The position numbers and the translations under genes were made by a program. Source: JAIBBV01 sp044347745 (GTDB lineage Bacteria > Bdellovibrionota_C > UBA2361 > JAFLCA01). From it: a stretch of 64,000 bases of DNA. The notes under the pieces were generated by a model. That model was not told the DNA's origin. It saw only the letters and a list, made by a program, of their open reading frames with translations, and did not search any database. Shown here piece after piece: positions 51,790 through 60,618 of the stretch. The DNA lies in the NCBI GenBank assembly GCA_044347745.1, contig JBIKUD010000012.1, positions 1 through 64,000 of the forward strand, given 5' to 3'. The first letter of the stretch is position 1. Every line of letters starts with the position of its first letter.

Positions 51790-53886
51790 TTACAACTGTT
51801 TGATTTGCCATTCACCAATAGGTTCAAGGGTGCAATCTCCCTCAATCTCATCAAGAGTGACCACTGCGATACGCACTCGTTCGTGACGCAAAAAATAAAC
51901 AAGTTTGGCGCGTAATTCTGCCCGGCATAATACGGACACTGGAGTGAGCCCACTGCTCCGTATAGGCGCGATAAGACGACGGAGGCCTTTGCGTAGATCT
52001 TCAAGCTGACTTTGCGTAAGTTGCAACTGTCCAGATTCAGCCCCTACACCGGTCTCAAGTGTCTCTTCAACTTGCGCTGATAGCACATACACCTTCAATG
52101 TGTCTTTGCTCGATTTCAGTTTTGCAACAATATGCCTGCGCCGAGCCTGGCGCACAAACGTCACTACATCTTGAAGGTTAAAGCCATCGTCTGCTCCAAG
52201 GCTGGCTCCAAAAGATGAACAATAGCCAGCTATTGATTCAATAATAGCCTTGAAGTCACGGATACTCACCCCTTCTCGCACGAGCTCCTGAAGCACCTCG
52301 GTTAGCCGTGAGATGTTCACATACTCCCTATTAAGCGCATCGGCGATAAGCCCCGGATAGCGCTTTTCGAGTGATTTTAGCATGCTGTGCACTTCCGTTA
52401 AGTTCAGCACCTCTTCAGGATGCTCAGTGAAGAAAGCAGCTACCGACAACGCGATATATTCGAAAAAATCAAAGCTGCGAATTGCTCCAGCTTCCAATAC
52501 CTTTTTAGTAGTGGGCAACTGCGAGGTCCAAAAAACGCGCTCTCCGCTTAAGGGATGCGCTGCCTCTTCGGCCACGGTCAGTCCTAGAACCGCAGCCTGG
52601 TCGGGGTTGGTTTCTACCAATAGACCATCCAGGACCACTGCTCCATTGCCGGCCACACTCCCATTGACTGAAAACGCAAATCGCGCGGGTGCACAATGAG
52701 GGTCTGGCACAACACTGACGTCTGGCAACTCGAGCCCCATATTCTGGCGCATTTCCGCCTGAAGCTCAGCCCAAAAAGCGCGGTAGCGTTGAGAATTGAG
52801 CTTATAGAGTCGATAGAGCACCTGTGCATCCAAATGTATTTGGAGTGGGGATTCGGCCCCGCGTTCGTCAAGTCCGAGGGGCAATGCTCGAGTACCGGGC
52901 AACCCCAGCGCAGTATCCCGGCGCATGGGCAACTCGGGGGCAAATTCACGCTCAGCGCGCAGCACCCAGACCCCAGCTCCCGCCAGTAAGCCTCCCATCA
53001 CTAAAAAAGGGAGCGTCGGAATTCCAGGTAACACAGAAATTAAGGCAGCAAGTGCACCGGCGAATACTAATGCACCTGGGCGCGAAAGCAGTTGCTCTCC
53101 AACGTCTGCACCGAGCGTCGTGTTTTCACCCGAGGCAACTCGGGTGACCACAATGCCTGCACATATAGAGATAAAAAGTGCTGGTATCTGACTGACGAGT
53201 CCATCTCCAACGGTGAGCACCGTATAGGTTTCGGCGGCTTCGCTAAAACTCATGCCCCCATGAATGCCGATGTAAATTCCGCCTACGATATTGGTAATAA
53301 TTATAAAGAGACCCGCAATCGCATCGCCCTGCACAAATCGCATCGCTCCGTCCATCGATCCATACAACTGCGATTCTTTACGAAGATCTTCGCGTTTTTC
53401 TTGGGCTTGCTCAGCCGAAAGTAAGCCAGATCGTAAATCGGAATCAATTGCCATTTGCTTGCCCGGCAAAGAATCTAAAGCAAAACGGGCAGCCACTTCA
53501 GACACGCGGCTCGAGCCGCGTGCAATCACAATAAAATTTACAATCGTAATAATGACAAAGATAATGAGCCCGACCAGCACTTCGCCGCGAATAAGAAATG
53601 TACCGAACGCCTCAATCACCCGGCCTGCATCTCCTGCGCTCAAAATAAGACGGGTCGAGGCAACGTTCAGGGCCAATCGAAAAAGGGTGGTCAGCAGCAA
53701 CAACGAGGGGAACGCCAAAAGTGCTAGGGCGTTGGGCATGTACAGACCCACAAGCAGCATCAGCAATGCAAAGGAGATGTTCGCAGCCAAAAGAAAATCG
53801 AGCAGAAGCGTCGGCAGAGGAATAAGCAGCATCACCGTTATTGCAACGACAAATAATGCTAATATGGTGTCACTGCGTTTGCGCAT
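51790..53886 (-). CDS. sctV: Type III secretion export gate protein SctV (LcrD/YscV/FlhA family)
   Basis: A 698-residue FHIPEP protein. Residues about 1-310 hold seven or eight membrane helices with PSLLLLTTLFRLALNVASTR and RFALDSLPGKQMAIDSDLR, the family signature. The cytoplasmic half (about 340-698) begins with LGLDERGAESPLQIHLDAQV and includes LPDVSVVPDP and GLIADALNREYVNISRL. The ALPLGLDERG and LELPDVSVV patterns point to the secretion form (SctV) rather than flagellar FlhA. No other type III gene is in the window. It follows tadC by 172 bases on the same strand, so it may have its own promoter. It would form the nonameric export gate in the inner membrane. Confidence 0.85.
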   Translation of the reverse strand: MRKRSDTILALFVVAITVMLLIPLPTLLLDFLLAANISFALLMLLVGLYMPNALALLAFPSLLLLTTLFRLALNVASTRLILSAGDAGRVIEAFGTFLIRGEVLVGLIIFVIITIVNFIVIARGSSRVSEVAARFALDSLPGKQMAIDSDLRSGLLSAEQAQEKREDLRKESQLYGSMDGAMRFVQGDAIAGLFIIITNIVGGIYIGIHGGMSFSEAAETYTVLTVGDGLVSQIPALFISICAGIVVTRVASGENTTLGADVGEQLLSRPGALVFAGALAALISVLPGIPTLPFLVMGGLLAGAGVWVLRAEREFAPELPMRRDTALGLPGTRALPLGLDERGAESPLQIHLDAQVLYRLYKLNSQRYRAFWAELQAEMRQNMGLELPDVSVVPDPHCAPARFAFSVNGSVAGNGAVVLDGLLVETNPDQAAVLGLTVAEEAAHPLSGERVFWTSQLPTTKKVLEAGAIRSFDFFEYIALSVAAFFTEHPEEVLNLTEVHSMLKSLEKRYPGLIADALNREYVNISRLTEVLQELVREGVSIRDFKAIIESIAGYCSSFGASLGADDGFNLQDVVTFVRQARRRHIVAKLKSSKDTLKVYVLSAQVEETLETGVGAESGQLQLTQSQLEDLRKGLRRLIAPIRSSGLTPVSVLCRAELRAKLVYFLRHERVRIAVVTLDEIEGDCTLEPIGEWQIKQL

Positions 53887-54058
53887 TACTAAAATTGCCT
53901 TTTCTGTGCGTTTGTTCCCTACCTAGTATATCGGCCTTTTCAGCATTCGGAAAAGTAGTTAGTTCGCTTTAAAAAGTCCTGAAAATGCCTAAAAACTGAG
54001 GGATAGGAAGAGGCCCCACCGAGCTCAAACTGACGCGAGTTGAATGCGAAGTTTGTGT

Positions 54059-54982
54059 TTACTTAAACGCGTTCTGAACTTGCAGCCCAAAGCCTATCAA
54101 CAGAATCACGAGAAAGCCGCAGAATACGAGCGCAACCGGACCAGTCGCTTCCAGCTCAAGCTTTTTAATCTTGGCCTCAATTTTGGCCTCACGCTGCGCA
54201 CCAACAGCATCAGCTAGCTCTTGAAGCTGTCTGGTAATTTCACCACCGTGCTTAGCTACCTGCGAAAGCGACATAAAAGCATGTTTAAGCTCGGTGTGTC
54301 CCGACAATCGACCCGTTTCGAGCAAAGCATCCTCTAATGAAACGCCCGCCTTTACATAAAACTGGGCATGACGCAGAAGCTCGGTCACCACATTATGGCT
54401 ATCTCGCTCATCTGCCATTGATACTACCCGCTGCAAACAGGGCCCAATATCAAGCGAGCTACTTACTCCAATTGCAATCTGCTCGACCACCAGCGGCAAG
54501 TAGAACATAATTTCTTCGCCGCGATGGGCCACTTTGCGGTCTAGAATGGAAAAAGGGGCCTGCAAGCCAACCAGCACTCCCATAATCAGACCCACGAGAG
54601 CAAACGTAAATCCCATTTGCCCCATCAGCAAAGCACCGATAGGTGCTGCGACAATAGGAATAATAAGGCGCATGCGCTGGAACTCACGCTTTTCTTGTTC
54701 GGTAAATATTCCTGCGTGAAAGAAGCGTTCATCGAGGGTAGGAGGAACTTTTGCCGCTCCCTTTTTTTTGGTCTCAGCCTTTAGTCGCTCGAACTCCTTT
54801 CCTGAAGGGTCATTACGCAGTCGCGCTCGCTCCTCACTCGGTGTTCCAAGTCCAGCGCCGGCACTCATGAGATTACGCAAATTGGCTGAACGACGCGGAG
54901 CTAATAAAAAATAGAGGAAGGCCCCCCCTGAAACAAGGGCAAAAACAAGCGCTACAATTCCCACGAGTACTCTGGTTTCCAT
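54059..54982 (-). CDS. tadC: Tad pilus inner-membrane platform protein TadC
   Basis: A 307-residue GspF-type protein. Membrane segments lie at about 7-28, 110-150 (paired) and 285-305. The T2SSF domain (about 165-295) has the pattern LPLVVEQIAIGVSSSLDIGP and HAFMSLSQVAKHGGEITRQL. A basic cytoplasmic segment (EFERLKAETKKKGAAK) precedes it. With TadB it forms the platform on which the TadA ATPase acts. It begins 2 bases after tadB. Confidence 0.88.
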   Translation of the reverse strand: METRVLVGIVALVFALVSGGAFLYFLLAPRRSANLRNLMSAGAGLGTPSEERARLRNDPSGKEFERLKAETKKKGAAKVPPTLDERFFHAGIFTEQEKREFQRMRLIIPIVAAPIGALLMGQMGFTFALVGLIMGVLVGLQAPFSILDRKVAHRGEEIMFYLPLVVEQIAIGVSSSLDIGPCLQRVVSMADERDSHNVVTELLRHAQFYVKAGVSLEDALLETGRLSGHTELKHAFMSLSQVAKHGGEITRQLQELADAVGAQREAKIEAKIKKLELEATGPVALVFCGFLVILLIGFGLQVQNAFK

Positions 54983-54984
54983 TC

Positions 54985-55965
54985 CTAGGTCCTAATACGG
55001 GTAACTTGACGTACCCAGAATATGCCCAGCAGAATTACCACTATTGCAAACTGCCAAACCTGCCAACCAAATGGGTCATTCCATGCACCCACCACAGCTT
55101 GGGGATATACAAAATAAAGGTACACTTCCAAGCCAACCAAAATTGAAATAATGAACCAGATAGACCCGCGTTGCATACCTACTGCAGCGTTCGCCGAGGC
55201 CCTAAAGTATTGGCGTTTACGCACCTGCTTTGCCAAGCGGTCGAGCGTATCTGAAAGGTTACCACCCACACGGCGACTTAAAAGCAATGCTTGCACAAAG
55301 AGTTCAATTTCTGGATGAAACACATCCTCACCAAAAGCACCGATGGATTTGTCTTCTGATACGCCGAAACGAAGCCGCTCAATCATTAATTCAACTTCTT
55401 GACGCACGACGGACCCGGGTTCTAGTCCCTGGGCTCCTGTTTCAAGGGCTCCCATGGCATTCATACCGGTTTTAAGAAGTCCTACAAGCGAGAGCAAAAA
55501 TTGAGGATAATCTGCATCAAATGCTTTAAAACGCCTTTCGATAGCAGTGTTTAAAAGCCAGCGCATAAAAAGTGGGCCGGTCATAAGCGAAATAGCTTGG
55601 ATGGCCATATTAAACTTGGCCACCGCGAATGAAAAAGCCAATATGCTGATACCAAGTTCTGCCAACCTAAAGGCAACTGGCGGAAGCTTCCACTGCGCAA
55701 ATTTTAGCTTTTTTTGCAGCGTAATTTTGGAATCAACAACTTTTTGGACTTTTGATTCTTGGGCAGTTTTAAAAATACTAATTCGTTCAGAGTTGCGCGG
55801 GGATGCCTTTTCGGACTGCACCCGCTGGGTGTTCACAATATTTCGGATATTGCTCCGCACTGCACCTTTGTTTCCACCAAAGATGGGCAGGTCTAAAAGC
55901 AGTGCGGCTGCCACAAAAGCAGACACAAAAAAAAGTACTATAATAATTATTAAGCCGATGCCCAT
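54985..55965 (-). CDS. tadB: Tad pilus inner-membrane platform protein TadB
   Basis: A 326-residue GspF-type protein with an N-terminal helix (about 4-26), central paired helices (about 105-145) and C-terminal helices (about 270-320). The domain signature reads FLLSLVGLLKTGMNAMGALE and FVQALLLSRRVGGNLSDTLD. It pairs with TadC in the platform. The gene starts 15 bases after tadA, in the usual tadABC order. Confidence 0.9.
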   Translation of the reverse strand: MGIGLIIIIVLFFVSAFVAAALLLDLPIFGGNKGAVRSNIRNIVNTQRVQSEKASPRNSERISIFKTAQESKVQKVVDSKITLQKKLKFAQWKLPPVAFRLAELGISILAFSFAVAKFNMAIQAISLMTGPLFMRWLLNTAIERRFKAFDADYPQFLLSLVGLLKTGMNAMGALETGAQGLEPGSVVRQEVELMIERLRFGVSEDKSIGAFGEDVFHPEIELFVQALLLSRRVGGNLSDTLDRLAKQVRKRQYFRASANAAVGMQRGSIWFIISILVGLEVYLYFVYPQAVVGAWNDPFGWQVWQFAIVVILLGIFWVRQVTRIRT

Positions 55966-55980
55966 GCGAAGTTTCGCCCA

Positions 55981-57525
55981 CTAGCCCATTGAACTAAAGG
56001 TAACTTCCTGAGGAGAATCTCCCAGGTAAATTCCATCTTCTGACAGCACGTCATCAAAGTTACTTGACCATGAGTCAACGCGCCACGCTGGACGTTCTCC
56101 GGTTTTGACCATGGTGAACATCGGGCGAACTTGAATTACGCCCTCAACAAAATGCCCAACTTCAATCACTTCACCAATTCGCGGTTTGCCCGTGCCTTTT
56201 TCACGGAAGAGCCAAATCACGCAATCAACAGCTAATGCAATTTGCTGACGAATAATTTCAACAGACACCGATTTTTGCGCTCGGCCCAGCAAACTTTCAA
56301 GGCGCACCAATGTCTCTCGAGCATTACGCGCATGAATAGTTGAAAATCCAACGTGCCCCGTTTGTGCGCTTTCAAGAAAAGCTTCAGCAGCATACGGCGT
56401 ACGCATTTCTCCAAGGATAACGCGCGTAGGCGTCATACGAAGCGTGGTCTTAATATGTTCTTGTAATGTCACCTCACCCACACCTTCGGTGTTGGCAGTG
56501 CGCGATACGAGCGAGCGAAAATAGGGATGCTGAAAATTAAGTTCGGGCGTGTCCTCAACCGCAACAATAGATTCATCAGGCCCAAACTGGGTACCTAAAC
56601 ACTTAAGGAGCGTTGTTTTTCCTGTGCCTGTTTCACCCGCAACCATGATAGTTGCCCTGCCGCTACGCACCAAACAAGCTAGGTAATTAATAATAAGTGG
56701 CGGCGCAACTTGGTAAGTCACCAAGCTCTCAAGCGAACATTCCATCACTCGAGGCACACGAATACAAAGAAGTGGCCCGCGAGCACCACACACGCTTTCA
56801 TGAATGGCGCAAAGCCGAATACCGTTCGGAAAGGAGGCATCTACGGTGTGCTGCTGAGTGGTCAACGATTTACCGAGGCGCAAGAGCAAACGATCAATAA
56901 ATGAAACGTAGGCCGCATGATTTGGCCAATGAATACCAGTTGTTTCACTTACTTTACCGCGCTGTAACACCACGGTTTGATAATCGTAAACATGGATATC
57001 TGTCACTTCACGGTTATCAATAAGCGGTTGCAGCACCCCCCAACCCATCAAATCTTTTTGCAGATGAATAATGACATTGGCTCGCTCGATATCATCGAGT
57101 GCTTCATTTCGGCGCCTGAGCACTTTGTCTACCGCTTGAGCAATCTGGGTTTCCGACACCATTTGCCCCGCATCCATGCCCTGCTGAGTATTTGAATCTG
57201 AGCCAAGTTCTCGGCGAGCCTCTCTTAATACGGTGCTGGCAAGTGGAGAAAGCTTACTTCGAGTATGCGCTTGGGAGGCAGGTCGTGCAGCCTGACTGCT
57301 CGCAGTGCTTTTAGGTGCCTGAGCTCCGGTTGATGCTACTGGCCTGGTTGCTGAAGCTGATACCGAGGCTGTGTTAGTTACAGAATCCGATTGAGGATTC
57401 GCACTGGCACCTCCACTTTTAGGCCCAGGCAAAAAAGCTGATCGGTCTATAGGCCTATTCTGGGTTGAACGCGTTGAAAAAAGGCCAAGTATGGAGTCTT
57501 TATCTGAGCCGTTGCTCATAATCAA
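55981..57525 (-). CDS. tadA: Tad pilus assembly ATPase TadA/CpaF
   Basis: A 514-residue secretion ATPase. Residues 1-100 are low-complexity (Ser/Ala/Thr/Gln). The N-terminal CpaF domain (about 120-260) is followed by Walker A VAGETGTGKTTLLKCLG, the Asp box EDTPEL, Walker B region ILGEMRTPYAAEAFLE and the His box GHVGFSTIHARNA. It powers polymerisation and perhaps retraction of Flp pili from the cytoplasmic side. The disordered leader is longer than usual. Confidence 0.92.
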   Translation of the reverse strand: MIMSNGSDKDSILGLFSTRSTQNRPIDRSAFLPGPKSGGASANPQSDSVTNTASVSASATRPVASTGAQAPKSTASSQAARPASQAHTRSKLSPLASTVLREARRELGSDSNTQQGMDAGQMVSETQIAQAVDKVLRRRNEALDDIERANVIIHLQKDLMGWGVLQPLIDNREVTDIHVYDYQTVVLQRGKVSETTGIHWPNHAAYVSFIDRLLLRLGKSLTTQQHTVDASFPNGIRLCAIHESVCGARGPLLCIRVPRVMECSLESLVTYQVAPPLIINYLACLVRSGRATIMVAGETGTGKTTLLKCLGTQFGPDESIVAVEDTPELNFQHPYFRSLVSRTANTEGVGEVTLQEHIKTTLRMTPTRVILGEMRTPYAAEAFLESAQTGHVGFSTIHARNARETLVRLESLLGRAQKSVSVEIIRQQIALAVDCVIWLFREKGTGKPRIGEVIEVGHFVEGVIQVRPMFTMVKTGERPAWRVDSWSSNFDDVLSEDGIYLGDSPQEVTFSSMG

Positions 57526-57589
57526 TCAACCTTAAAGTACACAACCGCTTCAAAAAGGCAGAAATGGAATGAGCAACCCCCAGGGAAAC

Positions 57590-58480
57590 TTATTTCGCTT
57601 CCTGAGCTGGAACCATCTTCCCGCCCTGCATACAAAACTCTTCTAACTTCCCGTCCTTGCCGCGCATGCGCACAGTCCCTTCACAAGGAGCTGCTTGGGC
57701 AGCAGGCTGACCGGAACTCCCTAACAAATCGTCCACAGTAATCGGATTGGTGTTACCACCTTTGCCAGGATCGTTATCGCCTCTCAGCGACAAGCTGATG
57801 CTACCGGTAGTGGTTGCCAACTGAATTTTATTTGCATCTGCCGCTGAAACAAGCAGAGTTACGGTGCTTGGCACTTGCTGGCCAGGCTTTGTTGCCGCAT
57901 CTAGATCTCTTTCAGCAGAAAGCACTCGCGCATTTTGCACAATCACGTTTACGCCTGGCTGACCACGAACTCTGGTAGCCCAAACCACATCGACTCGCGC
58001 TCCTGCCCTCGCCCAGCCCTCAACGCCGCTACGCGCATCTACTCGAATCGTCACGGCTCGGTACCCTTCGGGAATATTTGCAGTTAGCGCATTTGTTGGG
58101 CGGACGTTGGTAATAAAATCTCTATACAAAGGCTGCCCAGGCACAATTAAGCTGCGCGCGTAGGTACCCTTTATTTCTTCAAAATCTTTAATCACTCGGC
58201 TCGTCACGCCAACTTGAGGGCGAGCTTCGCGGCGAAACATCGCCGGCTCTAATGGGGTACCTGCATCAACCTTCTGTAAAGGCACCAGCACATCGACCAT
58301 TTTAATTTCAGCCTGTTTCTCGACGACCACGGTCTTAGCAACCTCAGTCGGAGCAGGCCTATAAAGGAAAAGAAAAGCTATTGCCGAAAATAAACACACA
58401 GCGACGAGGCCAAAAAGCACCACCACTTTCGCCTTGTCAGATTGCCTTGAGGGCCCAAACCCTCCGAATTGCCTCGTCAT
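57590..58480 (-). CDS. cpaB: Flp pilus assembly protein CpaB/RcpC
   Basis: A 296-residue periplasmic protein anchored by an N-terminal helix (about 20-42, VVVLFGLVAVCLFSAIAFLFL in part). A SAF/CpaB domain follows (VDVLVPLQKVDAGTPLEPAM, PEGYRAVTIRVDARSGVEGW, ARVDVVWATRV). It works next to the outer-membrane secretin in Tad systems. The C-terminal 40 residues (AAPCEGTVRMRGKDGKLEEF) form a small Cys-containing extension with two cysteines. It is 64 bases upstream of tadA. Confidence 0.9.
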   Translation of the reverse strand: MTRQFGGFGPSRQSDKAKVVVLFGLVAVCLFSAIAFLFLYRPAPTEVAKTVVVEKQAEIKMVDVLVPLQKVDAGTPLEPAMFRREARPQVGVTSRVIKDFEEIKGTYARSLIVPGQPLYRDFITNVRPTNALTANIPEGYRAVTIRVDARSGVEGWARAGARVDVVWATRVRGQPGVNVIVQNARVLSAERDLDAATKPGQQVPSTVTLLVSAADANKIQLATTTGSISLSLRGDNDPGKGGNTNPITVDDLLGSSGQPAAQAAPCEGTVRMRGKDGKLEEFCMQGGKMVPAQEAK

Positions 58481-58678
58481 AAATACTTCCCTGAAGATTA
58501 GTCTCTAAAAGCTAAGCCCTTAAACCCTTAGGACCTACTTTTTTGACTTCCCCAACTACCATTATCGACTGTAAGAGGCAGGAACTTTAACTACTTACCG
58601 AAGCAAAGCAGCGACTCCTTTGCTCCCGCTCTACGAAATATTTGTATCGCCATCCAAACCACTCTCCTCTGAACTATA

Positions 58679-58710
58679 TTTGGCACTCTTATTCCCCAAT
58701 AAGTGCCAAA
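58679..58710 (-). terminator. Second hairpin between flp and cpaB
   Basis: TTTGGCACT and AGTGCCAAA form a perfect 9-bp stem with a 14-base loop. No long U-tract follows on the minus strand. It lies 31 nt downstream (minus strand) of the first hairpin. The whole gap 58481-58779 shows no gene. Confidence 0.5.
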
Positions 58711-58727
58711 ACTTCTCCAAAGAAGCT

Positions 58728-58761
58728 TCAGAAGTGGTGAGCAAACGCCCACCACTTCTGA
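58728..58761 (-). terminator. Hairpin just downstream of the flp pilin gene
   Basis: TCAGAAGTGGTG (58728-58739) and CACCACTTCTGA (58750-58761) form a perfect 12-bp stem, 18 bases after the pilin stop codon. It probably acts as a partial terminator or RNA-stabilising structure so that pilin is made in excess over the assembly proteins; it lacks a strong U-tract. Confidence 0.65.
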
Positions 58762-58779
58762 CATTAGGCGAACCAGCTC

Positions 58780-58956
58780 TTAGTTAGCATTGCTAATAGA
58801 GGTTCCAATTGATTCAAACTTAGCTGAAGCTGCACCACCTAATGTGGTTACGGCAGCAATACATACTACCGCGATCAAAGCTACAAGCAGCGCATACTCA
58901 ACAAGACTTGCGCCTTTTTGCTTCTTATTCTCAACATTTAAATTCTTCTGGTTCAT
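58780..58956 (-). CDS. flp: Flp/Fap-type major pilin
   Basis: A 58-residue prepilin too short for usual ORF cut-offs. It begins MNQKNLNVENKKQKG and continues ASLVEYALLVALIAVV, the textbook Flp motif: cleavage after Gly15 leaves Ala+1, Glu+5 and Tyr+6 before the hydrophobic helix. The short C-terminal part is LGGAASAKFESIGTSISNAN. GGAGG stands a few bases before the ATG at 58956. It lies between tadZ and cpaB, with hairpins after it. TadV-type peptidase needed for its processing is not in the window. Confidence 0.93.
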   Translation of the reverse strand: MNQKNLNVENKKQKGASLVEYALLVALIAVVCIAAVTTLGGAASAKFESIGTSISNAN

Positions 58957-59230
58957 ATTCCTCCAATAATAAAATCATCTAACCAATTTAAGACCTAGAA
59001 ACTCGGAAAACCGCTCATGTATTTTAATACCAGGGCACCGAATGTCCCCGGCACTATAACAAACGAGTGCCCTCCCCCAAAGCCCCCAAAGTCAATATAA
59101 CTAGGCACAAGCATTTAGGCTTCGCCAAGCCGCAAACCTACACCTTTATGCAGATTTCGCGCCAGAGTATGATGCCCACTTACTTGCCCAAGTTACCTCT
59201 TTTTTGCATCGCAACAATATTGAATAATTT

Positions 59231-60490
59231 CTACTGATTACGACCAAAAATGCGGTTCAAAAAGCCTCCAGAGCTCGCCCCTTGGGGTTCTTCGGCGGGT
59301 GGAGCATTAAGGCCGGCGGACTTTACCGGAGCATCGATAAGTCCTAGTTCCCGAGCGATTTTTTCAAGCACAATTCGAGTTGATTTCTGCCCCATGCTGT
59401 AAAGGGTACGCCCAGAACCAGGCCACATCGCGGCTTTTGGGTCATTCGGCACCGGGGGCAAGCGCCAAGGCGCTTCGCCTAAGTTATGCGCAGGTTCTAG
59501 CTCAGCAGCAATTTGCGGCACACCAAGCAAAGCTCCAGAATAAGGATTAAGCAAGAATACGATTCTATCGGTGCCGCCTACTAAGGTTTTCACAAATGAA
59601 AGATAGAGGTCGACCGCCGTCATACCGAGAACTGTATCGTCCATTACAATAAGGACTACATCAGCACTGCGTAGAATATTACCTGTGGCAGGGCCCATGC
59701 GCCCCGCCGTATCTACAATAATTACATCAAAGAGAACTCGCGACAGTTCCAAAATGCGCTGCACGATGGTCATACCATCAGTGTGGCAGACAAGATCCAT
59801 CGACTCCGCCATCCGATCAGGAGGCATCAAAACCGAAACATCGCTTGAAATTGGAATAAGCGCATCTTTAAGAGATTCACGCGTAATTTCGCGACTACCA
59901 TTTACCCAGGCTGAAACTACTTTTGCTTCAGCGCCGTTCACGGTTAACGAACGACTGAGGTCTCTCGTCTCAACATCAAGATCCCAAAGCATAGTTCGGC
60001 GATGGTACACCGAACACACCTCAGTCAAGGCTGCTGCAATTGAAGTTGCTCCGACTCCGCCTTTGGCGTGTGCGATAGCCACCACTTTGCCTTCTCGCGT
60101 ACGGCCCTCGCGCCGAAACTCAGCATGAATAGCCACAAGCTCTTGGAGAAAATCGAGAGGACTCGCACTGTCTGGAAATACCTTCCGCACGCCCGCTGAG
60201 TGCGCGGCTCTGAAAGCTCCGCCGCCGTAAGCCTCATCGGTTACGAACATGATAATATGAATCCAGGGTGCCGAAGCCTGCGCTTGCCGCGCCATTGCGG
60301 TTCCTCGTTCTCCGAGTCCTGAACCAAGCACGAGCACATCAGCTTCGCTAATGCGTTCAAGGTAATCGCGCTCACTCACGAGCTTGACCTTGAGGTCAAG
60401 CATTTCCATGTCGCTCTGATTAAAAGCCTCGATGCGCTTAGCGCAGAAGGCCTGCGACTCAGTAGTAGCATCGACAATAAGCAGCTTCAT
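59231..60490 (-). CDS. tadZ: Tad pilus localisation ATPase TadZ/CpaE
   Basis: A 419-residue protein. The first 130 residues are an atypical receiver domain (LLIVDATTESQAFC, ADVLVLGSGLGERG). A MinD/ParA-like ATPase follows with a deviant Walker A AHAKGGVGATSIAAALTEV, switch I region TMLWDLDVETRDLS and VIIVDTAGRMGPATGNILRSA. In Tad systems it places the pilus machine at the pole. The last 40 residues are Pro/Ala/Gly-rich, ending FLNRIFGRNQ, which may be an amphipathic membrane tether. It is upstream of flp and downstream of the kinase gene. Confidence 0.87.
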   Translation of the reverse strand: MKLLIVDATTESQAFCAKRIEAFNQSDMEMLDLKVKLVSERDYLERISEADVLVLGSGLGERGTAMARQAQASAPWIHIIMFVTDEAYGGGAFRAAHSAGVRKVFPDSASPLDFLQELVAIHAEFRREGRTREGKVVAIAHAKGGVGATSIAAALTEVCSVYHRRTMLWDLDVETRDLSRSLTVNGAEAKVVSAWVNGSREITRESLKDALIPISSDVSVLMPPDRMAESMDLVCHTDGMTIVQRILELSRVLFDVIIVDTAGRMGPATGNILRSADVVLIVMDDTVLGMTAVDLYLSFVKTLVGGTDRIVFLLNPYSGALLGVPQIAAELEPAHNLGEAPWRLPPVPNDPKAAMWPGSGRTLYSMGQKSTRIVLEKIARELGLIDAPVKSAGLNAPPAEEPQGASSGGFLNRIFGRNQ

Positions 60491-60618
60491 GCTTAAAAAC
60501 CTTTTAATTCCAGATAATTACTCTTATGAATTGTAGTCTACCTGACTTCAACTCACAATGGGGCCCAGCCTAAACCTTTGCATCTCGCACAGACCTGAGA
60601 CTCCCTCCCTCTAGTTCC

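Noticed and set aside
53047..53926. Plus-strand frames of up to 211 codons opposite sctV
   Set aside because: Antisense shadows of a clear SctV gene with no start signal of their own.
58957..59230. Sigma-54 promoter before flp (GGGCAC...TTTGTT)
   Set aside because: The spacing between the GG and GC elements does not fit the -24/-12 consensus.
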